64,000 nucleotides of DNA from Paracoccus cavernae (lineage in GTDB: Bacteria; Pseudomonadota; Alphaproteobacteria; Rhodobacterales; Rhodobacteraceae): the NCBI GenBank assembly GCA_030410095.1, contig JAUFRC010000001.1:942501-1006500 (forward strand), given 5' to 3'. The position numbers were made by a program, and so were the translations under genes. A model generated the notes under the pieces. The model did not search any database. It was not told the origin of the DNA and worked only from the letters and a program-made list of their open reading frames with translations. Positions 42,285-51,898 of the stretch are shown here, in pieces. The first letter of the stretch is position 1; every line of letters begins with the position of its first letter.

Positions 42285-43193
42285 TTAGGCGGGTTCCACC
42301 TGGCTCACGGCTTCGGCTTCGGCTTCGGCTTCGGCTTCGTTCAGAAAGTCCGGCGTCTTCTGCCATTGATCCAGCTTCCACGGGAACATGGCGGCAGGAA
42401 GTTCGATATTGCGATCGACATAGCCGTGGAAGTGGACTGTGGCATCCTCACCCTCGGCCATGATGACGGCGAATTGGGCCGCACCTTCGTAGCAAGCCTG
42501 CTGGCCCCTCATGCCTGTAAGGAAAGGCCCGACACGGTGCTGGTTGCCGCTGATGGAGACAACCGCATAGCCGCCCCAGCTACCCGCCGAGGTGATGTGG
42601 CAGTGGCCGGCGATGATCAGCGGGATCTCGACGCCGCTTGCCTTCAGGACGGCAAGCAGCGCCTCGGGGCGCGCAAGGCTGTAGCGATCAACCGGCATAT
42701 GCAAACGTTGCGGATTGTGGTGCAGCACCAGAATGGCCTTTTGATGCGTCGCACGCGCAACCGCCAGTTCACCGGCCAGCCAGTCGAGACGGGTCTGGCA
42801 CAAGACGCCCTCGACATGGCCCGGCTCGGAGCTGTCGAGCATGATCACACGGGTCTCGCCGATTTCGCGCACGCCCTGGACGAAACCATTGGCATCAACC
42901 ATCTGGTCGCGGCCATGCGCAAGATAGACATCGCGGTCGTCGTGGTTGCCCAGCAACACGCATTGCGGCATATCCAGACGGCTGCGCATGTCTTCGAACA
43001 GACGATAGGCAGCGGGATCGGCCTCATCGGCGATATCACCGGCGAAGATGCACAGATCGGCGTCGCCATAAAGACGGGCTGCATCACCAAGTGCCTTGGC
43101 GAAACGCTCGGCCGTATCCAGCCCGTATTGCACGGTGCCTGCGGCGCCCAGATGCAGGTCGCTCATGACGATGATTTTTGTTGGTTTTGACAT
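42285..43193 (-). CDS. calcineurin-like metallophosphoesterase (class III phosphodiesterase type)
   Basis: 302 residues from MSKPTKIIVMSDLHLG. Full binuclear-metal set: SDLHLG, FAGDIADE, LLGNHDDRD, LVLHHNPQ, IAGHCHITS. Closest in layout to CpdA/GpdQ-type cyclic-nucleotide or glycerophosphodiester phosphodiesterases; no signal peptide, so cytoplasmic. It is the last gene of a peptide/opine-type ABC transporter operon (17 bases after the permease), suggesting it cleaves an imported phosphodiester. The C-terminus has an Ala-Glu tail encoded by a hexanucleotide repeat. Confidence 0.85.
   Translation of the reverse strand: MSKPTKIIVMSDLHLGAAGTVQYGLDTAERFAKALGDAARLYGDADLCIFAGDIADEADPAAYRLFEDMRSRLDMPQCVLLGNHDDRDVYLAHGRDQMVDANGFVQGVREIGETRVIMLDSSEPGHVEGVLCQTRLDWLAGELAVARATHQKAILVLHHNPQRLHMPVDRYSLARPEALLAVLKASGVEIPLIIAGHCHITSAGSWGGYAVVSISGNQHRVGPFLTGMRGQQACYEGAAQFAVIMAEGEDATVHFHGYVDRNIELPAAMFPWKLDQWQKTPDFLNEAEAEAEAEAVSQVEPA
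42309..42338. repeat. hexanucleotide tandem repeat (GGCTTC)5
   Basis: Five exact copies of GGCTTC inside the 3' end of the phosphoesterase gene, encoding an (Glu-Ala)n tail. Copy-number change would keep the frame but alter tail length. Confidence 0.9.
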
Positions 43194-43210
43194 ATCAGGT
43201 CCTTTTGAAG

Positions 43211-44077
43211 TCATGCCTGATCAACCCGGTCGCGCAGCCAGTCTCCGATCAGCGAAACCGACAGGGTTGCAAGCAAGATAATGAAACCGGGGATCAGCGC
43301 CAGCCAAGGGGCATTGTAGATGTGATTGCGCCCCTGCCCCATCAGCACACCAAGACTGGTGTCTGGCGGCTGGATGCCGATGCCCAGAAAATTCAGCGAG
43401 GTTTCCGCCAGAATGGTCGCCGGAAAGTTCAGCGACATATTGACCAGAAGAATGCCCATCGCGTTGGGAAGAATGTGCAGCAGATAGATCCGCCATGCCG
43501 GTGTGCCGGTCACGGTCAGGGCCTGAACGAAAGTGGCCTCCTTGGCGGAAAGCGCGACCGAACGGGCAAGCCGGGTGTAACGCTCCCAGCCATAGATGCA
43601 CATGATGACGATGAAGAGCCCCATGTTCGCATCGGGCAGCACCGCGAGCAAGGCAAGGGCGAGGACCAGAAACGGCATGGTGGCCTGAAAATCGACCAAA
43701 ACGCCAATGGCGTCATCGACGATGCCTCCCGCCCATGCCGCAATCAGACCCAGCGCCGTGCCGATGATCGCCCCGCCGATGGTGCCGACAAAAGCGATCA
43801 GAAAGCTGACCTGCACCGCACGCAGCAAAAGCGAGAGCACGTCTCGCCCCAGATTGTCCGTGCCAAGCGGATGCGTCCAATCACCACCCATCAGGACAGG
43901 CGGCGCAAAGCGGTTGAGCAAGTCGGTCGTTGCTATGTCATAGGGCATCAACCATCGCGCAAAAAATGCGCAGATAACCAAAAGCAGGGTGAAGATGACC
44001 GAGGTCTTGATCAAGAATGGCATGGTGGACCAGACAGATCGCGACGCGGGAGCCGGCATATCCTGAACCAAAGACAT
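43211..44077 (-). CDS. peptide/nickel/opine-type ABC transporter permease (DppC-like)
   Basis: 288 residues and intact. N-terminal OppC-type segment (SVWSTMPFLIKTSVIF), HPLGTDNLGRDVLSLLL, then five further helices and ATPase-contact loop VQALTVTGTPAWRIYLLHILPN. Start MSLVQDMPAPAS at 44077 overlaps the upstream permease stop by one base (TGATG). Confidence 0.9.
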   Translation of the reverse strand: MSLVQDMPAPASRSVWSTMPFLIKTSVIFTLLLVICAFFARWLMPYDIATTDLLNRFAPPVLMGGDWTHPLGTDNLGRDVLSLLLRAVQVSFLIAFVGTIGGAIIGTALGLIAAWAGGIVDDAIGVLVDFQATMPFLVLALALLAVLPDANMGLFIVIMCIYGWERYTRLARSVALSAKEATFVQALTVTGTPAWRIYLLHILPNAMGILLVNMSLNFPATILAETSLNFLGIGIQPPDTSLGVLMGQGRNHIYNAPWLALIPGFIILLATLSVSLIGDWLRDRVDQA

Positions 44078-45008
44078 CAGGCGGCCCTCCGCTTGGCATC
44101 GCGCAGTCGCGGGTCGATCCCGAGATAGCACAGATCAACAGCAAGATTGGTGACGATCATCGTCACGCCGATCAGCAAGATGGTGCATTGCACGACCGCA
44201 AAATCTCGGGCTCCGACGCTTTCGACCAAAAGCCTGCCCGTCCCCGGCCAGGAAAAGACATTCTCGGTCACGACACCGCCGCCGATCAGGCTTCCGACGA
44301 ACAGGCCGGTGATGGTCAGCAAGGGCAGCGCGGCATTGGGCAGAACATGGGCGATCAGCAGTTTGACTTGCGAGAAACCGCTGGCCTTGGCGGTCTCGAC
44401 CATCGGATGGTCAAGCACCTCGATCATCGCCGAACGGGTAAAGCGCGAAAAAATCGCGGCCTCGGCAATCGCCATTGTGAACATCGGCATGAGATAGGAG
44501 CGCCAGTCGACAATGCCCGACGGCGGCAGCCAGCCCAACTTGACCGAAAAAGATAGATCAGCAGGACACCGATCAGGAAGTTCGGAATCGCAAACCCGAT
44601 GATCGACAAAAGCGTGATGCCGCGATCCCAGATCGTGCCGCGTGTATAGGCGGCCCAGATCCCCAGCGGCACGCCAAGTGCCAGCGCCAGCAAGGTCGTC
44701 GGGATCATCAGCGCCAGTGTTGCAGGCACGCGCGACAACACGAGATCCAGCGCCGGCTCGTTGGTGCGGTAGGACAGGCCGAGATCGAACTGCAAGACAT
44801 TGCCGAGATAGATCAGGAATTGCTGCCAGAGCGGCGCATTCAGCCCCCATTTTTCGCGAAAAGCCGAAATCGCATCGGGGCCGGCATCGGGTCCGAGAAT
44901 TTGCAAGGCGGGGTCGGCGCTGATCTTGAGCGCAAAGAAGGTGAAAGAAATCAGCAAGAGCAGCGTCAGAAGCGCGCGGCCCATTCGTCCGAGAATCCAG
45001 CGGGTCAT
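44077..45008 (-). CDS. peptide/nickel/opine-type ABC transporter permease (DppB-like)
   Basis: About 311 residues: [33 protein letters not shown], the EAA-like loop MVETAKASGFSQVKLLIAHV and GGGVVTENVFSWPGTGRL, all typical of DppB. One base is lost in the A run 44547-44551; repair gives LIYLFSVKLGWLPPSG. The ATG overlaps the ATPase stop (ATGA). Confidence 0.9.
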
Positions 45009-46621
45009 GACGCAAAGACCAGTTCCGGCCGCGCCCTCTGCGGCAATTGTGGCAGAGCCGCCAAAAGCGCACGGGTATAGGCCTGCTTGGGTGCCCGCCA
45101 GACCTCCTCGACCGGTCCGGTTTCCACGACTTTGCCGTGCTGCATCACCAGAACGCGGTCGCAAAGGTGGCGGATCACCGAAAGGTCATGGCTGATGAAC
45201 AGAATGGCGATCTTCTGCGTCGAGCGGATTTCCAGAAGGGTGTTCAGAATGCGCGCCTGGACCGAGACATCAAGCGCCGAAACGCTTTCGTCGCAAATCA
45301 GGATCTGTGGCGACAAGGCCAGCGCGCGGGCGATCGTGGCGCGTTGGCGCTGCCCGCCCGACAGATTGCCCGGGCGGCGCAGATGATGCGCGGGCTCCAG
45401 CCCTGCGCGCAGCAACGCCTCTGATGCCAAACGATGGCGCTCGGCGCGCGCGCCGATACGGTGCACGTCCAAAGGCTCGCGCACCTGCGACAGGATATGG
45501 CGCGAGGGTCAAGAGCGCCGCGCGGGTCTTGAAAGATATATTGCATCTGCCGCCGGTCCGCGCGACTGGCCCGGTGCCAGTCCATCGGTGAACCGTTGAT
45601 GCAAATCTCGCCCGCGCTTGGCGAAACCAGTCCGATTGCCGCTTTGGCCAGGGTCGATTTCCCCGAACCAGATCGCCGACAATTCCCAAGATTTCATTGG
45701 CATGCAGGTCTAGGCTGATGTCGTCGACCACGCGAAAGCGGCTGCAGTCGGGGCTCATATAATCGACCGATATATTGCGCAGCGACAAAACAGGGGTGTG
45801 CTTGCGCTCAATGCGCGGCGCGGCGGGTAATGCGGCAACGGCCCGTCCTGCCTCGAGGTCCTTAAGCGTCGGCAGGCGCTGCCCCGGTTCGCCTCGGTCG
45901 GGATCGCGGCGATCATGCTTTGCGTATAGGCCGCGCGGGGCGCGCTAAGAACATCAGCGGTCCGGCCGATTTCCTCGACCTTCCCGCGCTGCATGACCAG
46001 CACCCTGTCGCAAAACTCGGACACGACCCCCAGATCATGGGTGATGAACAAGATGCTCATCCCAGTCTGACGCGCCCTCTCGCGCAAAAGCGCCAGAATG
46101 CCCGCCTGAATGGTCACATCCAGCGCCGTCGTCGGTTCATCCGCGATCAACAGGCGCGGCTGCGAGATCATCGCACAGGCGATCATGATGCGCTGGCACT
46201 GCCCGCCCGATAGCTGATGGGGATAGCGCGTCAGGATCGAGGAAGGATCGGCAAAGCCGACCTCGGCAAGCGCCGTGATCGCGCCCGCCTCGTCCAGTCC
46301 GCGCAACGCGAATTGTCGGCGAATACGCATCAAAGGGTCGAGCGCGCTCATCGGATCCTGAAAGATCATCGAGATCCGGCCGCCCCTGAGATCCTCAAGC
46401 GCCTTTGGGTCCGAGAGGTCATAGGTTTTCCCGTCGAAGCTCAGGCGCCCGCTTGCCGTTGCGCTGCTCGGAAGAAGCCCGGTCAGGGCACGGCAGGACA
46501 CGGTTTTTCCTGAACCGGATTCCCCGACTATGCCGAGAATTTCACCGCGCCCGAGGCCGAATTCCATCTGCTCGACCACATTATTGCCCGCAAATGAAAC
46601 CGAGAGCTGCGCAACTTCCAT
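45005..46621 (-). CDS. fused double ATPase of a peptide/opine-type ABC transporter (GsiA-like)
   Basis: Two complete ABC domains in one protein of about 540 residues. The first has [32 protein letters not shown] and [12 protein letters not shown]. After a linker ([12 protein letters not shown]) the second has [32 protein letters not shown] and [11 protein letters not shown]. Three breaks: CCCC 45882-45885, GAATC read as GATC at 45671-45674, and GG 45493-45494. Restoring them joins the domains in frame, so the fusion is genuine, not two genes. The second Walker B has Glu-Ser in place of Glu-Pro. Confidence 0.87.
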
Positions 46622-46670
46622 CAGGGGGTCACCGATTGCGGCGACCCCTGATGAATTCTGTCGAAGACGC

Positions 46671-48221
46671 TCATTTGAACTGGATGCCCGTGGTCGTCAG
46701 ATCGAGATAGTTCGTCGGCAAGGCATTCATCGTCAGCCGCTGGTCATTGACGCCGAAAAACTGTGTCAAAAGATGAAGCGCCGAGCCATGCGGATTGCTG
46801 TCGAACCGGTCCAGCATCTCGCCGAAAACCGCACGCCGTTCGGTCATGTCCATGCTGGTCGAAAGCGTTTCGCCCAGACGGGCCTGATCGGCATCGACGG
46901 TGAAATATTTCGCCGCAGCCCAGCTCGAGTTGCTGCCGTAACGGCGCCAGAACTGGCCCATCGGATCGGGGTAATAGGCAGTGAAAGAGGCGTTGAAGAT
47001 TGCGCGATCAGGCGTATCCTCATCGATCTGGGCCCAGGTTTCCTTGACATCGAGCTGCACATTCAGCCCGACCGCCGACCACATCGCCTGAAGGATCTGC
47101 GCTGTCTCGATCTCATTGGTGTAATAGGCGTTCATCGTGCGATAGGAAATCCGCTCGCCCTGATAGCCCGCGTCCTTCAAAAGCGCCTTGGCCTTTTCGG
47201 GATCAAAGCTCGGGGTCGGACGATCGGCCAGATACATCTCGCCAAAGGATTTCATCTGCCAACCGTTGGGCACTTCGGACGTGCCGCTGTAAAGTGCCTT
47301 GACGATCATCTCGCGGTCGATGGCCAGATCCAGCGCCTGACGGATACGGGGATCGCTCAGCACGGAATCGGTGCTGTCATAGACAACGCCGCGAATGTTC
47401 TCGACCGCGCCACCGACGACGGCCGTGTTGGGGCCTGTTCGATCTGCTGGAAATTGTCGGGGTTGATTTCGGTCACAATGTCGAACTGCCCCGACATCAG
47501 CCCCGCAAGGCGGGTCGAGACTTCGGGCACGACAGTGAAGGTCACTTTGTCGGCGGCGGCAGTTTTGCCCTGCCAATAGGTCTCATTGGCCTCAAGGACA
47601 ACATTTTCGCCCAGATTGAAGGCCGAAAGTCGATAAGGACCGGTGCCGACGGGGTTCTTGGCGAAAGCCTCTGGCGAGCCTGCCTCGTCAAAGCCCTTTT
47701 TCGAGACGATCTGCGAGGGTAATTGGCAAAACGCTGCACGATCAACGCATCGGGCTGGCGCATGTGGATGCGCACGGTCAAAGGATCAACGATCTCGACC
47801 TGTTCAATACCGCCCAGGAAGGGTTTCGACAGAACGGCGCCCGAAGCACCCGTATCCTGGCCCGTGCGCAGGTCCGAAAAGTAAAGGCCACGTCTTTGGC
47901 ATCAAAACCGTCACCGTTGTGGAAGCTCACACCGTCCCGCAATTTGAACTCGATGGTTTGCGGGTCGATGACCGTCCATTCGGTGGCAAGGCCGGGCTTA
48001 AGTTTGCCGCCATCACGATAGTCTGTGATGATCAAGGTGTCGAAGAGCGACAGCATGATGCGCTCGTTGACGTTCGAATTGTCATAGGGCGGATCAAGCA
48101 CATCCGGAATATCCTGAACAGCAATGGTCAGATCAGCCGCAAAGGCCGAGGTTGAGAGCAACAAGCCGGCAAGAACGGGGGCGAAAGTATGACGAAGCAC
48201 GGAATCTAAGGCCTTCTTCAA
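46671..48221 (-). CDS. family 5 extracellular solute-binding protein
   Basis: About 517 residues. Signal peptide KKALDSVLRHTFAPVLAGLLL...AFA, then SBP_bac_5 features: ADLTIAVQDIPDVLDPPYDN, LKPGLATEWTVIDPQTIEFKL, PNGWQMKSFGEM, DPEKAKALLKDAGY. Start is a TTG at 48221. Breaks at AAAA 47877-47880, GGG 47717-47719 and GGGG 47430-47433 are single-base losses. First gene of the importer operon; ligand probably a peptide-, opine- or phosphodiester-like molecule, not decided by sequence. Confidence 0.87.
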
Positions 48222-48408
48222 GTGTTTCGACTTGATTAGGGGCGTTGATGACGGTTCGCTGTGCGTTTTGTGTTATTTTGGTAAAAATGCTTCGAGTTTC
48301 CCATACTTTCGATAGATCTGGGGAGGTATATTGTTGATTTCCGTCAAAAAGTGCGCGGACAAACTTGGGTTTTTCTCAAGACGAGGCCCAAGCGAAGAGG
48401 GCTGGCCT

Positions 48409-48622
48409 TGAACCGCGCCGATTTTGCCGGAAGCTGGTTTCGGTGAATTGCGCGGCCATGACTTCAGTTGCCAGAGCGTCGCGTAAAAGTTGGCCTCTGC
48501 TTCGGCTGGTCGGATGTTCCCGATCGGTTCGAGCAGGCGGTGGTTGTTAAACCAGTCCACCCATTCGAGCGTGGCATATTCCACCGCTTCAGATCTGCGC
48601 CAAGGCCCGCTCTGAACCACAC
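48409..48622 (-). mobile_element. inverted right-end fragment of an IS3-family element
   Basis: On the minus strand it reads [40 protein letters not shown], the C-terminus of an IS3 transposase, then a terminal repeat at 48409-48435 (TGAACCGCGCCGATTTTGCC on the plus strand). It abuts the left end of the next IS3 copy in opposite orientation. Confidence 0.7.
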
Positions 48623-48665
48623 CGAGTTTGCCGGAGGCTCCAACTCTTGAGTAGGATGGAGCATC

Positions 48666-48989
48666 ATGAGTAAGACGACGAACAAGTTTTCCCCGGAAGT
48701 GCGCGAGCGTGCGGTGCGGCTGGTTCTTGACAATGAGGGCCAGCACGGATCGCGCTGGCAGGCCATTGTGTCGATTGCCGCGAAGATCGGCTGTTCGGCC
48801 AACACGCTTAACGATTGGGTCAAGAAGGCCGAGGTCGACAGCGGCCGGCGTGCGGGCGTCTCGGCCGATATGGCCGCGAAGCTGAAGGCCCTGGAGCGCG
48901 AGAACCGCGAACTGCGGCAAGCCAATGAGATCCTGCGCAAGGCGAGCGCGTATTTTGCCTTGGCGGAGCTCGACCGCCGGTCGAAGTGA
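48666..48989 (+). CDS. IS3-family transposase OrfA
   Basis: 107 residues. HTH_21/OrfA type: [40 protein letters not shown] (helix-turn-helix), then a leucine-zipper-like coil ([20 protein letters not shown]). Intact; the stop overlaps the OrfB start (GTGATG), the usual coupling point for the OrfAB frameshift product. Confidence 0.9.
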   Translation: MSKTTNKFSPEVRERAVRLVLDNEGQHGSRWQAIVSIAAKIGCSANTLNDWVKKAEVDSGRRAGVSADMAAKLKALERENRELRQANEILRKASAYFALAELDRRSK

Positions 48990-49720
48990 TGGTGTCGTTC
49001 ATCGATGCGCATCGAGGGGTGCATGGGGTCGAGCCGATCTGCAGCGTGTTGCCGATCGTCCCTTCCACCTACTACAACCATCTGGCGCAGCGGGCCGACC
49101 CGGCGCAGCAGTCTGATCGGGCCCGCCGTGACGATGCGCTGCGCCCCGAGATCCTGCGGGTGTTCGAGGAGAACTATCGGGTCTATGGCGTGCGCAAGGT
49201 CTGGCGGCAGCTGCGCCGCGAAGGTTTCGACATCGCGCGTTGCTCGGTCGGGAGATTGATGAACGGGCTGGGGATCCAAGGGATTATCCGTGGCAAGCCA
49301 CACAGGACGACGATCCCGGACAGATCGGCACCACGTCCGCTGGACAAGGTGAACCGCCAGTTCCGCGTGCCTGCGCCGAACATGCTGTGGGTCAGCGACT
49401 TCACCTATGTCGCCACCTGGAAGGGCTTTGCTTATGTGGCCTTCGTTATTGATGCATATGCCCGCAAGATTGTGGGCTGGCGCGTCAGCACCTCGGCGCA
49501 TGCAGGCTTCGTTCTCGATGCCCTGGAGCAGGCCGTGCACGACTGGCGGCCCGCCAAGGGCATGGGGCTAATTCATCATTCGGACCGCGGCTCGCAATAT
49601 CTGAGCATTCACTACAGCGAACGGCTGGCGGAAGCGGGCATCGAGCCATCGGTCGGCAGTGTCGGCGACAGCTATGACAATGCACTGGCCGAGACGATCA
49701 ATGGGCTGTTCAAGGCCGAG
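48989..49720 (+). pseudogene. IS3-family transposase OrfB, C-terminus lost
   Basis: Integrase catalytic core is present: [13 protein letters not shown] (first Asp), HHSDRGSQY (second Asp), YDNALAETINGLFKAEV (Glu). After FKAEV at about 49720 the frame runs into antisense TniQ sequence, replacing the normal last 50 or so residues. Confidence 0.85.
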
Positions 49721-50343
49721 GTCAGCATGATCCGATCCTTGCGCCCGGTCTCACGTCTGGCGATCTCGGCAGGCGAATGGCCCTTCCTGAAAAAGCTCAG
49801 CATCTCGCTGAATGTAAGCCCCTGAGAAAGGGCAAGCGTTTCGGCAGAAATCTCGCGCCCATCAAGGCCGGCAATATTCACCAGGATTGCTGCGAAGCCC
49901 GTCTGCTTCGAATACCGCCCGATCCATGTCAGCCGACCGTCACCGATCCTCTCGACAAGCTCTCTTGTAGAGCATCCATGATGATCAGCCGCCTGTTCGA
50001 GCGGCAACCATTCCGATGAAAGACGTCCCACTTGCTGCGCACCCAGCAGCAGGCGCTCAACGATCGCCTGACCGGCAAGCAGATCCCAGCCCCTGCCATG
50101 CCGGCACCGCGCCCAATCAAGGAAGCTGCAATCACGCAAGTCCTGGAACGACCCTGGATTGAGAGACAAACTTTCGCAAAACAGGTCGTCGGAAAGCCCG
50201 GTCGTCAACTCCGACAGGAGAGGCCCTGCCTTTTCGAGATCAAGCAGAGCCCAGTCATCCGGCTTATGGCGAGAGAGTTCGGTGCGTTCGGCCCCGAGTC
50301 TTTCTCGCAGCGTAGGTGCATCCGTCTTCAAGAGACGCGCCAA
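49720..50343 (-). pseudogene. TniQ-family gene fragment, near-copy of 56110-56725
   Basis: Encodes ARLLKTDAPTLRERLGAER through LDGREISAETLALSQGLTF to TGRKDRIMLT. Nearly identical at the DNA level to the TniQ half of the chimeric gene at 55914-57958 from 49720 to about 50030, then diverging gradually. Both ends are lost: the 3' end into IS3 orfB, the 5' end into an IS5 fragment. Confidence 0.8.
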
Positions 50344-50498
50344 ACCACACCATCAGGGAGCCACACCGCTTCAGGGACCGGCTGTAGCTGGACCAGTTCC
50401 TTGTGCGGAAAAGGGGGACGGGCTTGCTCATGGCACCAGTCTAACCCGCTGACTCAAAACATGAATCCGCCTGCAAGAGGGATAGCGCAACAAAGCCC
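50344..50498 (-). mobile_element. N-terminal fragment of an IS5-family element
   Basis: Minus-strand ATG at 50431 begins MSKPVPLFRTRNWSSYSRSL then GSLMVWF, the N-terminus of an IS5 (IS903/IS427-like) transposase. The upstream GGGCTTTGTTGCGCTATCCC (about 50479-50498) looks like its terminal repeat. The coding part ends at the junction with the TniQ fragment. Confidence 0.6.
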
Positions 50499-50969
50499 CT
50501 CGACAGTATCAAGGAAGATCAGATTCAAGCTTGGGAACGCGAGCACTTGGTTGCTGTCGGCTATTCTGAACCGCGCTCAATTCGTTCACGGTCATGCGGC
50601 ATTGCCTCTATGCAGGCGATCCGGAAGTTTTGCGTCACTCCTGACCGACAGGGCGCGGAAAAGCTTCGATGGGTGGCGCGCGGAACACAAACCCGTCGTG
50701 GATGCCGGTTGACATTGTAGTGTGACGATTATGCGCGGGCCGCCGCGACGACCGCGCACCCGCATGTGATATCGCCTCTTATTTAAGGGCGCTTACCTTG
50801 GGCTTACAGCCTATTTCAGCCAACGCGGATTTGACTAAATAGCGCGGTTGCACTCTTGGATACTCCCCACCATGCAGGCGCGAAGGGTAAGCCGGACGAT
50901 CCCGGCGTCACTGAGCGGAGCGTGGCACCGTAAAGGCGGCGACGATCCTCTCATCCGTAAACCCACCAC
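50499..50969. other. intergenic stretch without supported gene
   Basis: About 470 bases between the IS5 fragment and the prlF promoter. No frame shows a domain or good start. I see no repeat or RNA-like structure worth naming. Confidence 0.4.
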
Positions 50970-50998
50970 TTGACAAAGTAAGAATTATTCCTTACCAA
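50970..50998 (+). promoter_or_regulatory. promoter/operator of prlF-yhaV
   Basis: TTGACA (50970-50975) is a consensus -35. An imperfect inverted repeat GTAAGAATT/ATTCCTTAC (50978-50995) overlaps the spacer and the weak -10 (TACCAA, 50993-50998). Such placement fits autorepression by an AbrB-type antitoxin. Confidence 0.55.
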
Positions 50999-51024
50999 TC
51001 TTGATATCAAGTTGGGAGCCGACC

Positions 51025-51357
51025 ATGGCCGCATTGTTGAAAGAAGAAAGCACCATCACCTCAAAAGGCCAGACCACGGTTCCCAAGGCCGTCCGGCAGG
51101 CCCTGGGCGTGGACTACGGCGGACGCATCGCCTTCGTCGTCGATGACGCGCGCCGCGTCTATGTCGAAAAGGCGACGGAAGAGGAGAGCGATCCGGTCGT
51201 CGATCGCTTCCTGACATTTCTTGCGCACGACATGACGAAGCATCCCGGCACTTCCGTCATCCCGATGCCCGCGACGTTGCGGGATCGTATGGCGGCGCTG
51301 GTCGGCGATATCGACGTCGACCTTGATGCCGAGATCGACGGGGCTGTCGCACTCTAG
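51025..51357 (+). CDS. prlF: PrlF-type antitoxin (AbrB/SpoVT fold)
   Basis: 110 residues. Swapped-hairpin AbrB domain at the N-terminus (ESTITSKGQTTVPKAVRQAL, RIAFVVDDARRVYVEKA), then a C-terminal toxin-binding tail. Neutralises the YhaV toxin encoded 2 bases downstream and should repress the operon through the upstream repeat. Intact, with GGGAGCC before the ATG. Confidence 0.92.
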   Translation: MAALLKEESTITSKGQTTVPKAVRQALGVDYGGRIAFVVDDARRVYVEKATEEESDPVVDRFLTFLAHDMTKHPGTSVIPMPATLRDRMAALVGDIDVDLDAEIDGAVAL

Positions 51358-51359
51358 TC

Positions 51360-51851
51360 ATGCTGACGATCAATGGCTGGACCATTCTTGCGCATCCCCT
51401 CTTTCTCGATCAGTTAGAAAAGCTGACCCAGACCGTCGAGGCGTTGAAAGCAAAGAAGCCCGAGGATTACCGTAAGAACGCGAACACCAAGCTCCTGGCC
51501 GCGCTGAATAAGCTCGTTTTCGAGGCAGTTCCGGCCGACCCGACAGCGACCGCCTATCGGCAAGGCTCGACCCTCGGCGATGATTACAAGCACTGGTTCC
51601 GGGCAAAGTTCGGAAACGGACGTTTTCGCCTGTTCTTTCGTTACGACTCGAATGCGAAAGTCATCATCTTCGCTTGGGTGAACGACGAGACGACGCTGCG
51701 GACATATGGCGCGAAGACCGATGCCTACACGGTCTTCAAAGGAATGCTGAACGACGGCAATCCGCCCGACGATTGGGCCGCACTGCACAAGGCGGCTTCC
51801 GAGGTCGAGGCGGTCGAGCGGCTCGACACCGCCTCACCCGCGAAGCCATAG
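51360..51851 (+). CDS. yhaV: YhaV-type ribosome-dependent RNase toxin
   Basis: 163 residues. MLTINGWTILAHPLFLDQL, STLGDDYKHWFRAKFGNGRF, RLFFRYDSNAKVIIFAWVND are typical of YhaV (RelE-like fold). The PrlF-YhaV pair inhibits translation when the antitoxin is lost, stabilising mobile or accessory DNA. The gene is intact and ends 45 bases before an IS5 insertion. Confidence 0.92.
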   Translation: MLTINGWTILAHPLFLDQLEKLTQTVEALKAKKPEDYRKNANTKLLAALNKLVFEAVPADPTATAYRQGSTLGDDYKHWFRAKFGNGRFRLFFRYDSNAKVIIFAWVNDETTLRTYGAKTDAYTVFKGMLNDGNPPDDWAALHKAASEVEAVERLDTASPAKP

Positions 51852-51898
51852 GCGGCGACATGAGTGGCCATACCAGCGAAATGAAACCGAATGTTCTA

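Larger units (their letters stand above)
48613..49720 (+). mobile_element. IS3-family insertion sequence, 3' truncated
   Basis: Left terminal repeat TGAACCACACCGAGTTTGCC begins at 48613, followed by orfA and orfB. The element stops abruptly near 49720, where sequence matching a TniQ gene (also at 56110) begins. The missing C-terminal part of orfB and the right repeat correspond to the inverted fragment just upstream. It cannot transpose by itself. Confidence 0.8.

Noticed and set aside
45005..46621. Two separate ATPase genes as in DppD/DppF
   Set aside because: Restoring one C at 45882-45885 joins the domains through a continuous linker with no stop or start between them.
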